Shown here one piece after another: positions 42,027 to 50,674 of a stretch of 64,000 nt of DNA. Both the position numbers and the translations under genes were made by a program. The notes under the pieces are model-generated. The model saw nothing but the letters and a program-made list of their open reading frames with translations. It was not told the origin of the DNA and did not search any database. Within the stretch, counting starts at the first letter, position 1; every line of letters begins with the position of its first letter. Source of the DNA: Oceanobacillus manasiensis (lineage in GTDB: Bacteria > Bacillota > Bacilli > Bacillales > Amphibacillaceae); contig NZ_CCDL010000003.1 of the NCBI RefSeq assembly GCF_000724085.1, positions 186,001-250,000 of the forward strand, written 5' to 3'.

Positions 42027-42794
42027 TTAGGAATATTTTTTCTTTGCAATAAGAGTTTGAATGATTAGGAATGCCCCACCTACAGACCAGTATAGAGGGA
42101 GTGCAGCGGGTGAATTAAGCGAGAAAATCCCAATCATAATAGGGGATAAATATCCCATGATAGCCATTTGCTTTTTCATTTCAGGTGCCATGTTAATTTG
42201 TGAAACCTTGGCCTGTAAGAAGTAAATGACTACTGCAATAGCTGTTAGTAACAAATCCGTTTGTCCCAGGTTAAACCATAAAAACGAATGTGTCGCAATT
42301 TCTGGGGTCTGCCTGATCGCATAATAGAAGCCAAGTAAAACGGGCATCTGAATTAGTAGCGGGAGGCAACCAGCAAGGGACGCAAGTGGATTAATACCAT
42401 GTTTTTGGTATAAGGCCATCATTTCCTGCTGCATCTTTCTTTGTGCATCCACATCTTTCTTATCACTATATTTCTTTCTCAATTCATCCATTTCAGGCTT
42501 CACTACGTCCATATGCTTTTTCATTTCAGCACTCTTTTTCATTTGCTTCAGCATAAACGGCATGATTGCCAAACGAACAAGTAGTGTAATAAGGATGATA
42601 GAAAGTCCGTAATTATCACCCAAAAAACCCGCTGTGCTTTTAATAACAGTGGAGAAGGTTTCTACAAAATAGTGCTGAAACCATCCTGTTGATTCCTCGT
42701 TTCCATTTCCCTGACAACCTGCTAAAAAAATTAAAAGTATGATCCCGACAAAGCTGTATTTTTTAATAGGTGTGAATACCGATTGTTTTTCCAT
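42027..42794 (-). CDS. yidC: Membrane protein insertase YidC2 (YqjG-like)
   Basis: 255 residues. Lipobox LIFLAGC with C27, then five membrane segments of the Oxa1/YidC core; the conserved groove arginine lies in LLVRLAIMPF and the cytosolic hairpin is about 80-125 (MKKSAEMKKHMDVVKPEMDE). The short C-terminal tail (AKKKYS) lacks the long basic SpoIIIJ-type extension of YidC1. It is preceded, with a 64-bp overlap, by a leader frame and an SD-hiding hairpin, a layout known for yqjG under MifM. It inserts membrane proteins, probably when YidC1 is insufficient. Confidence 0.93.
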   Translation of the reverse strand: MEKQSVFTPIKKYSFVGIILLIFLAGCQGNGNEESTGWFQHYFVETFSTVIKSTAGFLGDNYGLSIILITLLVRLAIMPFMLKQMKKSAEMKKHMDVVKPEMDELRKKYSDKKDVDAQRKMQQEMMALYQKHGINPLASLAGCLPLLIQMPVLLGFYYAIRQTPEIATHSFLWFNLGQTDLLLTAIAVVIYFLQAKVSQINMAPEMKKQMAIMGYLSPIMIGIFSLNSPAALPLYWSVGGAFLIIQTLIAKKKYS

Positions 42795-43114
42795 TGTTCT
42801 CCTCCTCGTTTATCTTTCTGGTTGTAAAACGAGAAGGTAGGAGCTTCAGTATCATCGTCGGCATCTCGATACATCATCTTATGAGATCGCCAGTTTCGCT
42901 TGTCCACAGTTACTCCGATGGTAAGAAGAACTGGCAAAGAACGGATCATACTAGCATGTGTTTTTCGCATATAATTTTCGTTTGACTTTTTAATTGTACC
43001 GAACTGAATATCTGCAGCTCTGTATGAAAAATAGACAGACATCAAAATACTTAGCACGTATGCATATACTGGAGAAAAGTCATTTGCCAGCTCTGATATA
43101 AATTCTAAAAACAT
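42731..43114 (-). CDS. MifM-like regulatory leader peptide of yidC2 (candidate)
   Basis: 127 codons, ATG preceded by the strong site AAAGGGGGTGA. N-terminal hydrophobic segment (about 14-33), a second one (about 56-70), then RNWRSHKMMYRDADDDTEAP (73-92): Trp/Arg/Met residues ending in an acidic cluster, reminiscent of the MifM stall region. The codons just after it form one arm of a hairpin that pairs with the yidC2 ribosome site. The frame then reads through the yidC2 start. A ribosome stalled at the acidic cluster would open the hairpin. There is no clear sequence identity with MifM, so this is inferred from architecture. Confidence 0.7.
   Translation of the reverse strand: MFLEFISELANDFSPVYAYVLSILMSVYFSYRAADIQFGTIKKSNENYMRKTHASMIRSLPVLLTIGVTVDKRNWRSHKMMYRDADDDTEAPTFSFYNQKDKRGGEQWKNNRYSHLLKNTALSGSYF
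42801..42837 (-). promoter_or_regulatory. Hairpin hiding the yidC2 ribosome-binding site
   Basis: On the minus strand CCTTCTCGTTT (42837-42827) pairs with AAACGAGGAGG (42811-42801) over 11 bp with one G-U, enclosing a 15-base loop. The 3' arm is the Shine-Dalgarno sequence of yidC2, whose ATG is at 42794. The 5' arm lies in the leader codons directly after the acidic stretch DDDTEAP. Confidence 0.75.
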
Positions 43115-43462
43115 TGGTATTCACCCCCTTTATATCTAATTTGTATTAATTAATACGTATGATAAGCAATATAGTTTCTTTTTATTTGCTATACTTTCAT
43201 TATAATACAACATTTCATTTTGAGGATAGGGGTTAATACATGGAAATTAGGCACTGAAATGCAGGCTATTGGAGTGGAGATGATTTAAGGTGGTGCTCCA
43301 GCCGTTCGAAGGGCCCCCCAACCAAACAGAAGTTATCATTACAGCATAGGAGGCTGATTTCCTCCTCCGACTTCAGACTGAGGTATTTTCATGCCTGAGA
43401 TTGTCGCAACATTCTATATTATCCATTAAAGTTAGTATTATAAGAAACAGGGAAGGGATGAG
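43115..43462. other. 348-bp intergenic region between leader and ABC exporter
   Basis: Divergent promoter region. On the plus strand several small hairpins are visible (GGAGG-CTGATTT-CCTCC at about 43348-43364; GGAG ... CTCC around 43270-43300) with a G/C-rich patch GGGCCCCCC, unusual for this genome. No reading frame and no known riboswitch family were recognised; a structured leader of the ABC operon is possible. Confidence 0.35.
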
Positions 43463-44449
43463 ATGAAAAAAATGGAAACAATTGTACAGGTAAATAACTT
43501 GAAAAAAACGTACAAGAAAAGGAAGTCAAATGAAGTTGTTAAGGCTGTGAACGACATTTCGTTTTCAGTAAGACGTGGGGAGATTTTAGGACTGCTTGGC
43601 CCAAACGGTGCTGGGAAAACATCTACGATTAAAATGATTTGCGGCTTACTAAAGCCTGATGAAGGTACGATCATTATTAATGGAATAAACAATCAGGATA
43701 AACGACTAAAAGCATTGCGCCATATTAGCTCAGTACTCGAGGGAAATCGAAACCTTTATTGGCGCCTAACTGTTAGAGAAAACCTCGATTACTTTGCCGG
43801 TAACAGAGGGGTCTCTAGAAAAGAAGCGAAAGCACAAATTGAAGACCTCCTAACAAAATTCAATTTAAAGCACAAAGAAAATGAGCTTGTTAATCGATTA
43901 TCGCGAGGAATGCAACAAAAGCTGGCCATAGCGGTTGCAATGCTTGCCGATAGTGACGTAATTCTTTTAGATGAACCTACACTCGGACTTGATGTGGAGA
44001 CAGGGTATGAGGTACGAGAACTATTACGCGGCATTGTAAAAGACTATAATCGTACAATTATCATTAGTTCACATGATATGGATGTTATTCAAGACCTTTG
44101 TGAGCGAACAGTCATTATTAATAATGGTGCTATTGTAACGGATGATCGAGTGGAGAACCTCTTACGCCTATTCGCTGTCAGATCATACAAGATAACACTT
44201 GGTGCCCCTCTAACAGATCAACAACATACGAAATTACTTCAATTTTTTCCAACTCTTACATACATCCCAGACACCCATCAATCGCTTTTGGAAATAGACC
44301 TGCAACGGAATGAAGAAATCTATGATTTATTTGATGTATTAAAAACAGAAAGCACCCCAGTAGAATCATTCGACCATAAAACGATTAACTTTGAACAAAT
44401 CTTTATGAAAATCGTAAAGGGGGAGGCATCAGATCATGCGTTGGCTTAA
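43463..44449 (+). CDS. ABC transporter ATP-binding protein (ABC-2 exporter)
   Basis: 328 residues. Walker A GPNGAGKT (46-53), signature LSRGMQQKLA, Walker B VILLDEPTLGLD, H-loop SSHDMD. A C-terminal extension (about 235-328) is typical of DrrA/NatA-type ATPases. It overlaps the permease gene by 14 bp. Ribosome site GAAGGGATG. Substrate unknown. Confidence 0.92.
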   Translation: MKKMETIVQVNNLKKTYKKRKSNEVVKAVNDISFSVRRGEILGLLGPNGAGKTSTIKMICGLLKPDEGTIIINGINNQDKRLKALRHISSVLEGNRNLYWRLTVRENLDYFAGNRGVSRKEAKAQIEDLLTKFNLKHKENELVNRLSRGMQQKLAIAVAMLADSDVILLDEPTLGLDVETGYEVRELLRGIVKDYNRTIIISSHDMDVIQDLCERTVIINNGAIVTDDRVENLLRLFAVRSYKITLGAPLTDQQHTKLLQFFPTLTYIPDTHQSLLEIDLQRNEEIYDLFDVLKTESTPVESFDHKTINFEQIFMKIVKGEASDHALA

Positions 44450-45209
44450 TTTATTTAAAGCAAATTTAAGAAAAGAATATTTAGAGTTGAAACGGTATTT
44501 ACCTAACACGCTAGCCATGATTTTTACTTTTTATATCATCTTTCTTGGGATGTTTGCTGGCATCCAATTAATTGGGGATCCAAGTTCTCAAGACGTAAAT
44601 ACGCAGTATGTTATCGTCAACTACATTTTCTGGTTTTTAGCCATGATGGTTGTTAATAACATAGGTTGGGAAATCACAAATGAAGCGATGCGGGGAACAT
44701 TAGAACAGCTCTGTATGTCACCAATGGGAATGTGGCGAATTATGATAACTCGATTATTCTCTTCAACCCTAGTAAATATTATTATAATTGTTGCCCTGTT
44801 GTATTTATCCATGCTAACAACTGGCCAATCACTGAACCTCGATCTGGTGGCGCTTCTTCCGATTCTAATTCTGTCTTTGATTAGTATGTTCGGTCTCGGT
44901 TTTATTATTGCGGGGATGTCCATTATATTGAAGCAAGTTCAGGCATTCTTGCAGATTCTCCAATTTATTTTAGCAGGTCTAACTTTTGTACCTCTGGCGA
45001 CAGCCCCTTTTCTAGCCTATTTCCCGTTTGTTAAAGGGGTGGATATGGTGAGAGATGTGATGATAAATGGTGCGACAATAACGCAACTAGGTGCAGGGGA
45101 TTTCATCATTTTATTTGTAAATGCTGTTGTTTACTTTATAGCTGGTCTTGCCGTTTTCCTTTATTGTGAAAAAGTTGCGATGAAAAAAGGATTGCTCGCA
45201 CATTATTAA
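44436..45209 (+). CDS. ABC-2 type permease
   Basis: 257 residues with six hydrophobic segments (about 25-45, 62-80, 108-130, 143-165, 175-198, 228-248). The loop NEAMRGTLEQLCMSPMGMWR is the ABC-2 coupling motif. GGGGGAGG lies just upstream within the ATPase gene. Together with the ATPase it forms a two-gene exporter of unknown cargo. Confidence 0.9.
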   Translation: MRWLNLFKANLRKEYLELKRYLPNTLAMIFTFYIIFLGMFAGIQLIGDPSSQDVNTQYVIVNYIFWFLAMMVVNNIGWEITNEAMRGTLEQLCMSPMGMWRIMITRLFSSTLVNIIIIVALLYLSMLTTGQSLNLDLVALLPILILSLISMFGLGFIIAGMSIILKQVQAFLQILQFILAGLTFVPLATAPFLAYFPFVKGVDMVRDVMINGATITQLGAGDFIILFVNAVVYFIAGLAVFLYCEKVAMKKGLLAHY

Positions 45210-45250
45210 TTTTTAGGGTAAATATTTCTCGTACTAGGTCGATGTCTTAT

Positions 45251-45278
45251 ACACTATCCCGTCAACTGTCATAGGTTA
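45251..45278 (+). promoter_or_regulatory. Sigma-K-like promoter of the coat protein gene
   Basis: CATAGGTTA (45270-45278) fits the sigma-K -10 consensus CATAnnnTA, and an AC dinucleotide pair at 45251-45254 stands 15-17 bases upstream as the -35. The start codon of the coat gene is 34 bases further on. Confidence 0.6.
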
Positions 45279-45311
45279 TTAATGAACCTATCACAAGAAA
45301 GGGGATTTTAA

Positions 45312-45773
45312 ATGAGACATCATGGGCATCACTGTGGATGTGGCTGTAAGAGACCAAAACAAGTAGTCCATCCAACGAAATATAATTGTGTTAATCAATA
45401 TTCAGAGAGTGTTGTGGAGCATATTCATCCTTCACACACTACAGTTATGAATCATCACTTAGTTAAAAACAAGCACGTATTCCCGCATTCTACTTCTGTA
45501 CAAAACACGTCAAACAGTGTAAATGAGTACGGTGGATCTTTCAATGTTCCAGGGCCAGGTCAAGTAGCTGGTGCAATGAGCCCTGGAATGGGGCCAAATG
45601 GCCAAGTAGCTGGGGCGATGAGTCCTGGTATGGGGCAGTACCCTGGTCAAGTAGCCGGAGCGATGAGTCCAGGCATGGGTCATCACCCTGGTCAAGTGGC
45701 CGGAGCAATGAACCCAGGATATGGTAAACACTGTGGATCAAAACAGTGGCAAAAACCAAATAAATGGTGTTAA
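45312..45773 (+). CDS. CotD-family spore coat protein
   Basis: 153 residues. N-terminus MRHHGHHCGCGCKRPK and the block HPTKYNCVNQYSESVVEHIH followed by HTTVMNHHLVKN match CotD of Bacillus. The C-terminal half has four copies of a unit like GQVAGAMSPGMG with short linkers, ending in a Cys/Lys tail, giving a flexible His/Cys-rich, Gly/Met-rich protein suited to cross-linking in the coat. Strong AGAAAGGGG site. Made in the mother cell late in sporulation. Confidence 0.88.
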   Translation: MRHHGHHCGCGCKRPKQVVHPTKYNCVNQYSESVVEHIHPSHTTVMNHHLVKNKHVFPHSTSVQNTSNSVNEYGGSFNVPGPGQVAGAMSPGMGPNGQVAGAMSPGMGQYPGQVAGAMSPGMGHHPGQVAGAMNPGYGKHCGSKQWQKPNKWC

Positions 45774-45867
45774 CTTAGAAAGAAATAAAGGCTGACGTGA
45801 ATGATGTCAGCCTATTTCTTTACCACAAATTTACACTCTGTAAAGTTGTATTGTTTGGAGGATACAT

Positions 45868-46422
45868 ATGAAAATCTTGGCTGTTTCAGGTTATAAGCCT
45901 GCCGAAATAAATATTTTTAAAGAAAATGATACGAGGATTAATATTGTAAAAGCTGCGATTCAAAAAAGGCTGATCCAATTTATTGAGGAAGGATTGGAAT
46001 GGGTCATCATTTCTGGCCAAATGGGGGTGGAACTTTGGACGGCGGATATTATTTTTACATTACAGGAGGAATATGATATCAAGCTAGGAGTATTTCCACC
46101 ATTTGAAAACCAGGAGAGTCGATGGCCTGATCCGCTTAAAGAAAAGTATGAAGAGCTTATGATGCTGGCAGACTTCTTTAAGCCGATTTATAAAGATGAT
46201 TACAAAGGAGCCTATCAGTTTAAGGCGAAGAACATGTGGCTTGTGGATAAAAGTGATGCATGCCTTCTGTTAATGGATGAAGAATTCCCGGGTAGTAACC
46301 GTTTTTTATATAATGCAGCCAAGGAAGCGGGAGAGGCATATCCAATTTATACAATTACGCCTGCGGACCTTGATGACATAGTAGAGGAAATTCGGATGTC
46401 AGATCCTGATTATTGGCAATGA
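45868..46422 (+). CDS. ypsA: YpsA family protein (DUF1273, SLOG fold)
   Basis: 184 residues. MKILAVSGYKPAEINIF start, IISGQMGVELWTADI, GVFPPFENQESRWP and KSDACLLLMDEEFPG are the YpsA hallmarks; the fold is a Rossmann-like nucleotide or NAD-binding SLOG domain. In Firmicutes YpsA is linked to cell division control and stress. GGAGG site before ATG. Confidence 0.93.
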   Translation: MKILAVSGYKPAEINIFKENDTRINIVKAAIQKRLIQFIEEGLEWVIISGQMGVELWTADIIFTLQEEYDIKLGVFPPFENQESRWPDPLKEKYEELMMLADFFKPIYKDDYKGAYQFKAKNMWLVDKSDACLLLMDEEFPGSNRFLYNAAKEAGEAYPIYTITPADLDDIVEEIRMSDPDYWQ

Positions 46423-46522
46423 TGCTACTTTTCTCGATCGAATATTCGCCACCAATCTTGCAGGAATCTTCTTTAAAATAGCGAATAAAGATATAAAAGC
46501 GATGATAAAGGGGTGGCTGAGT

Positions 46523-46891
46523 TTGAGTGAAAAGAAGGAGCCATTTGAAATAGAAGAAAGGCTACAATATAAGGATCATATGTCAGAAATAATAAAGAAA
46601 GCTGAACGTGATGGGCAATTTGCGGACTTACCTGGTAAAGGAAAGCCTCTGCAACTAGGACAGGATTATTTAAATCCAGAAGAAAAGCAACTTTATAAAA
46701 CGATGAAGGATAATCATGTATTGCCAAGATGGATAGAGCTTGCTAATAAGATAGATCATTTAAAAGAGGAGCTCACTCATATAGAAGGAAAAGAGCGAAC
46801 CAAGCAAATTAAACAAATAAATAAGCTGGTGAAGGAATACAATTATGCCTGCCCTCCTTCATTGCAGCGAAATCGCATTATAGAAAAATAA
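46523..46891 (+). CDS. DUF1992 family protein (DnaJ-associated domain)
   Basis: 122 residues from TTG 46523, because AAGGGGTGG lies seven bases upstream; the ATG seven codons earlier has no site. IIKKAERDGQFADLPGKGKPL is the DUF1992 signature (DLPGxGKPL). Members are called DnaJ-related or YhdN-like; function unknown. Confidence 0.87.
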   Translation: MSEKKEPFEIEERLQYKDHMSEIIKKAERDGQFADLPGKGKPLQLGQDYLNPEEKQLYKTMKDNHVLPRWIELANKIDHLKEELTHIEGKERTKQIKQINKLVKEYNYACPPSLQRNRIIEK

Positions 46892-46900
46892 AGAAGTAGA

Positions 46901-46939
46901 GAAGAGACGAAATCATGATTACGATTTTGTCTCTTTTTA
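46901..46939 (+). terminator. Terminator of the DUF1992 gene
   Basis: AAGAGACGAAATC pairs with GATTTTGTCTCTT and is followed by T5. Confidence 0.85.
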
Positions 46940-47045
46940 TATACATGTTTAATTATTATGTCAGAAAAATAGCTTATTTTTGTACTTTCCTATTATGATT
47001 AATGATATAATGTTTGAAAATATTGGGAATATGGGTGGGATTTGC

Positions 47046-47534
47046 ATGAAAACTTCAATACGATTAATGAGAGAAAAGGACATTTCGGCGGTACAGCATG
47101 TGGCAAGGACGAGCTGGAACGCAACGTATAAAGGTATTATTCCAGAGACCATTCAAGAAAATTTTATTAACATGGCCTATAGCGATGTAATGATGGAAAG
47201 AAGGGTGAAAAACTCTTTCTTGTATGTAGCTGAAAAAGATCATGAGATTATTGGTTTTGCTAACTTCTCTCGAGTTAAGGAGGATGGGGAGGTGGAACTG
47301 AGTGCCATCTATATTCTTCCACAAACACAAGCACAAGGTATAGGTACAGCTATGCTCGAAAAAGGAATAAATGAGATAAAAGGGGTTACTAAGATATGCC
47401 TAAATGTAGAAGAAAAAAATGTAGTTGGAAAAAATTTCTATATTGCTAAAGGCTTTCGTGCGGAATCCACTTTTGAAGAGGATCTAGATGGGTATATTTT
47501 AAAAACAGTGCGGATGATCAAAGAAATACGTTAG
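47046..47534 (+). CDS. GNAT family N-acetyltransferase
   Basis: 162 residues from ATG 47046 (GGGTGGGA upstream). Motif A is YILPQTQAQGIGTAML, with the Q-x-x-G-x-G acetyl-CoA loop. N-terminal IRLMREKDISAVQHVARTSW is typical of small-molecule or RimI-like acetyltransferases. Substrate unknown. First gene of a plus-strand run of small accessory genes. Confidence 0.88.
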   Translation: MKTSIRLMREKDISAVQHVARTSWNATYKGIIPETIQENFINMAYSDVMMERRVKNSFLYVAEKDHEIIGFANFSRVKEDGEVELSAIYILPQTQAQGIGTAMLEKGINEIKGVTKICLNVEEKNVVGKNFYIAKGFRAESTFEEDLDGYILKTVRMIKEIR

Positions 47535-47682
47535 ATGCAACGAAACCAATTATGAGGTAAAAACGTACTATTAAAATGGTTCTTAACTATTGAATTAGCA
47601 TAAGTATGACTGGAATTTTCGAAATCATACGTATTTTCGGTAAGTGTAAGAGTAAATGGTTAGAGTAAGGGGGAGGGATTTT

Positions 47683-48045
47683 TTGCCTTTATCACAATAT
47701 ATCTATGTTGCCACAGGCCTAGTAGCGGTTTTTATTACAGTTTGTATTATTTTAGCTTTTATAAAAGGGAGATGGAAAGAACGACCATATCGTTTATCAT
47801 GGGTTGCATTCGTTACCCTTATGCTTCATTGGGTGTTGGCGCTGACCGAAGTATATGAACAGTTTTCATTTAATGTGGGGAATTTTCTTTTTGACTTCAT
47901 ATGGCTAAGTTCAGCGATATTCTGTTTAGTTGCCACATGGAAGGAAAGCAAAAACAATCAGGCAGTGGCATGGTTTTTGGCAGGCGTTTCGGTAATCAGT
48001 CTCCTGTTTGGTTTTATTCTATTTGGCATAAACGGTATGGAATAG
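47683..48045 (+). CDS. Small membrane protein, four helices
   Basis: 120 residues from TTG 47683 with AAGGGGGAGGG upstream. Hydrophobic segments at about 8-28, 42-58, 68-85 and 95-115. No family recognised. Confidence 0.6.
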   Translation: MPLSQYIYVATGLVAVFITVCIILAFIKGRWKERPYRLSWVAFVTLMLHWVLALTEVYEQFSFNVGNFLFDFIWLSSAIFCLVATWKESKNNQAVAWFLAGVSVISLLFGFILFGINGME

Positions 48046-48114
48046 GATAAAAACAAATTTAAGCGATGACGATTTTGGATAGTCATTGGGTTTACAAAGG
48101 GGATAGAATTTGTC

Positions 48115-48564
48115 ATGTCTAAAAACAAGGATAACGAGGATGAGGAATTAGGGATCATTGGGAAGGTTATTGTAGGCTTATTGTTAGGATTGCTAGTCGT
48201 GTTTTGTGCTGCTGTTTTCATTGCAATTTACTTATTTGCCTTTGCTGGTCTATTTACAATTTTAGATATAGCGTATCCCTCACTCAAATCATTAGTCTTT
48301 TTCAATTTATGGTTCTTTGGTGTGGCCATCATATTCGAATTGATATTCATAGGGATCTTCTATCGGGTTTCTGCTTCTATAGGACGCTACAGCAGATCCC
48401 TCTATATTTTGTTTGATTGTATATCGACATGGCTGGCGATTTTTACAGTTGACGAGCTTTTTACTACCATTACCATCACAGTCCCACAGGAGATAATCAT
48501 TGCAGTGGTTTTTTCCCTTATTGAATTTGCTTTTGAGAATAAAAAGGAAGGAAAAGATGCATGA
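48115..48564 (+). CDS. YrvL/YvrL-type membrane regulatory protein
   Basis: 149 residues, three to four membrane helices. LGIIGKVIVGLLLGLLVVF at the start and the conserved FTVDEL motif (about 109-114) with VPQEIIIAVVFSLIEFAFEN match Pfam YrvL. B. subtilis YvrL is a negative regulator of the SigO-RsoA two-subunit sigma system; no sigO-like gene is here. Its TGA overlaps the ATG of the cupin gene. Confidence 0.75.
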   Translation: MSKNKDNEDEELGIIGKVIVGLLLGLLVVFCAAVFIAIYLFAFAGLFTILDIAYPSLKSLVFFNLWFFGVAIIFELIFIGIFYRVSASIGRYSRSLYILFDCISTWLAIFTVDELFTTITITVPQEIIIAVVFSLIEFAFENKKEGKDA

Positions 48565-48929
48565 AAAAATTTCGGTTTGATAAACAAGTGGGGACACATA
48601 TAACACACTATGAATCTAACTTTTGGCTTTCACGAATCCTTCAAATAGAGAATAAGAATGTGCAAATTTTCTGTATGCACTTGGAAGCAGAAGGTGTCAT
48701 AGGGGCGCACGCTGCACAAGTAGAACAGCTACTTTTAATCATCCAAGGTGAAGGGGTTGTATCTGGAGGAAGTGACCAAAAGAAAATGAAAGTTAGCATG
48801 GGGGATGCTGTTTTCTGGGAAACGGGAGAGTGGCATGAAACTAAGACGGAAAAAGGTATGACAGCTATTGCGATAGAGGGAGAAGGAATAGATCCTGGCA
48901 AGTTTATGAAACTGGGAAAGGGAAATTAG
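48561..48929 (+). CDS. Cupin domain protein
   Basis: 122 residues, ATGA overlap with the gene before. Single cupin barrel: GAHAAQVEQLLLIIQGEG (motif 1, His and Glu present) and MGDAVFWETGEWHETKTEKG (motif 2, with GEWHE). Probably binds a small ligand or metal; no enzymatic role can be assigned. Confidence 0.85.
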   Translation: MKKFRFDKQVGTHITHYESNFWLSRILQIENKNVQIFCMHLEAEGVIGAHAAQVEQLLLIIQGEGVVSGGSDQKKMKVSMGDAVFWETGEWHETKTEKGMTAIAIEGEGIDPGKFMKLGKGN

Positions 48930-48943
48930 TCAGGGGTGAAAAT

Positions 48944-49456
48944 GTGCAAATAAGATTGGCAGAGCAACGTGATGCTCAAGCGATTGCTAAAGTACATGTA
49001 GATGCTTGGCGAACCACATACGAGGGGATTATCCAGAACAACTATTTAAATCAACTTAGTTATGAAAGCATGACCAGCTTATGGAAATATAATATAAAAA
49101 CAGATCAGGTATATGTAGCAGTCAACGATCAAGAGGAGATAATTGGTTTTACTACTGGTGGTGTAAAGAAAACAGAAGGATACCATGACTTTCAAGGTGA
49201 ATTGTATGCTGTTTATATTCTCAAGGAATTCCAGGGGATGAACATAGGAAGAAAGCTGCTAAACATGGTAGTGGAACACGTAAAGACACTTCAAATGAAT
49301 TCCATGCTGGTACTTGTTTTGAAAGATAATCCAGCAGTTCAATTTTATAAAGCTATGGGCGCTCAAAAGATTGATAGTCTTACAATTTCAGTAGCAGGAA
49401 CAACGCTCCAAGAAGAAGTGTATGGTTGGTTGAACCTGAACAATATACATAAATAA
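48944..49456 (+). CDS. GNAT family N-acetyltransferase
   Basis: 170 residues, GTG start. VDAWRTTYEGIIQNNYLNQL near the N-terminus and motif A YILKEFQGMNIGRKLLNMVV, with LVLKDNPAVQFYKAMGAQ as motif B. Related in layout to the acetyltransferase at 47046-47534 (same TTY(K/E)GII block), so the two may be old duplicates. Confidence 0.88.
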   Translation: MQIRLAEQRDAQAIAKVHVDAWRTTYEGIIQNNYLNQLSYESMTSLWKYNIKTDQVYVAVNDQEEIIGFTTGGVKKTEGYHDFQGELYAVYILKEFQGMNIGRKLLNMVVEHVKTLQMNSMLVLVLKDNPAVQFYKAMGAQKIDSLTISVAGTTLQEEVYGWLNLNNIHK

Positions 49457-49524
49457 GGGTGTTCCTCATTATGCTAGTTTCAACTTACAGCATATTAAAT
49501 CGTACTAATGAAGGAGAGTAAATC

Positions 49525-50223
49525 ATGAAAACAATTGGCTTAATTGGTGGTATGAGCTGGGAATCTTCAGCTGAATACTACAGGATCATAAATGAAGAAA
49601 TAAATAGACGTCTTGGTGGACTTCACTCTGCCAAAATCGTCCTGCATAGTGTGGACTTTGAAGAAATTGAGTATTGCCAAAAGACTGGTGAATGGGAAAG
49701 AGCAGGCAAGATTTTAGCTGATTGTGCATCTTCTCTTGAACGGGCTGGCGCTGACTTTATTTTAATTTGTACGAATACTATGCATAAGGTGATTCAACAA
49801 ATGGAAGCTTCTGTTAAAATACCTATCCTTCACATTGCGGATGCCACTGCCTTGGCCATTCAAAATGCCAAGATTAAAAAAGTAGGCTTATTAGGTACCT
49901 CTTATACGATGGAACAGGATTTTTACAAAAAAAGAGTTGAAGACAATGGGATAGAGGTAATCGTGCCTGAGCAAGCAGCGCGTGCTGAGGTCAATGCGAT
50001 TATTTTCAATGAATTATGCCATGGAAAGATAGAGTCTAGCTCAAGGGAATATTACAAATCGGTTATTGCCGATATGGTGGTGCAAGGCGCAGAAGGCATA
50101 GTATTAGGCTGCACAGAAATTGGTCTCTTGATAAAAGCAGAAGACTCTCCAGTACCTGTGTTTGATACGACACACATTCATGCTATTAAAGCTGTTGAAA
50201 AATCATTAGAGGTGGGTGTATGA
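49525..50223 (+). CDS. Aspartate/glutamate racemase family protein
   Basis: 232 residues. GLIGGMSWESSAEYYRIINE at the start and two catalytic cysteines, C82 (ICTNTMHK) and C196 (LGCTEIG), as in YgeA/RacX-type broad amino acid racemases. AAGGAG site. Such enzymes make non-canonical D-amino acids for the wall or biofilm control in Bacillus. Overlaps the beginning of the next gene region. Confidence 0.92.
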   Translation: MKTIGLIGGMSWESSAEYYRIINEEINRRLGGLHSAKIVLHSVDFEEIEYCQKTGEWERAGKILADCASSLERAGADFILICTNTMHKVIQQMEASVKIPILHIADATALAIQNAKIKKVGLLGTSYTMEQDFYKKRVEDNGIEVIVPEQAARAEVNAIIFNELCHGKIESSSREYYKSVIADMVVQGAEGIVLGCTEIGLLIKAEDSPVPVFDTTHIHAIKAVEKSLEVGV

Positions 50224-50224
50224 A

Positions 50225-50650
50225 ATGCTTAACACTATATGGCGTGTAGGAACAACGTACATACCCGTAAAAGATGTAGAAGAATCCTCAAATTGGTATA
50301 AAAGCAATCTTGGTGCTGATGTGATGTATCAGGACGAGAAAAAAGCCATTATCAATTTTGCAAATCAGAGCTTTTTCCTTGTGAAGGCTCCAGAAAAGGC
50401 AACGGCCAATTTTGAGGATAGTGATGGATACACTCATTTCTCATTGACATTTGAGGTGGATGGGCTGGCTGCATTGGAAAACTTACACCAGCAATTTAAT
50501 GAAAATGGTATAAAAATGGGTCCTGTTGAAGATCGTGGACATGCAGGGAGAAACTTTATCTTCTATGACCCAAGCGGAAACAAGTTTGATATTTGGAGTG
50601 AACTGAGCCCTGATTTCAAAGAGAAATTTGTCGCTGATGCGCGGGGTTAA
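50225..50650 (+). CDS. VOC family protein (glyoxalase/bleomycin-resistance fold)
   Basis: 141 residues from ATG 50225 (GAGGTGGGTG upstream). Two beta-alpha-beta-beta-beta modules; YIPVKDVEESSNWYKSNLGA and NFIFYDPSGNKFDIWSE are the usual VOC landmarks, the final E a metal ligand. Substrate unknown. Confidence 0.87.
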   Translation: MLNTIWRVGTTYIPVKDVEESSNWYKSNLGADVMYQDEKKAIINFANQSFFLVKAPEKATANFEDSDGYTHFSLTFEVDGLAALENLHQQFNENGIKMGPVEDRGHAGRNFIFYDPSGNKFDIWSELSPDFKEKFVADARG

Positions 50651-50674
50651 AGTAAAAAAATTGGAGGGTTAATC

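Noticed and set aside
43240-43320. T-box riboswitch before the ABC exporter
   Set aside because: AAGGTGGTGCTCC looks a little like the T-box core, but the antiterminator sequence, specifier loop and terminator are missing.
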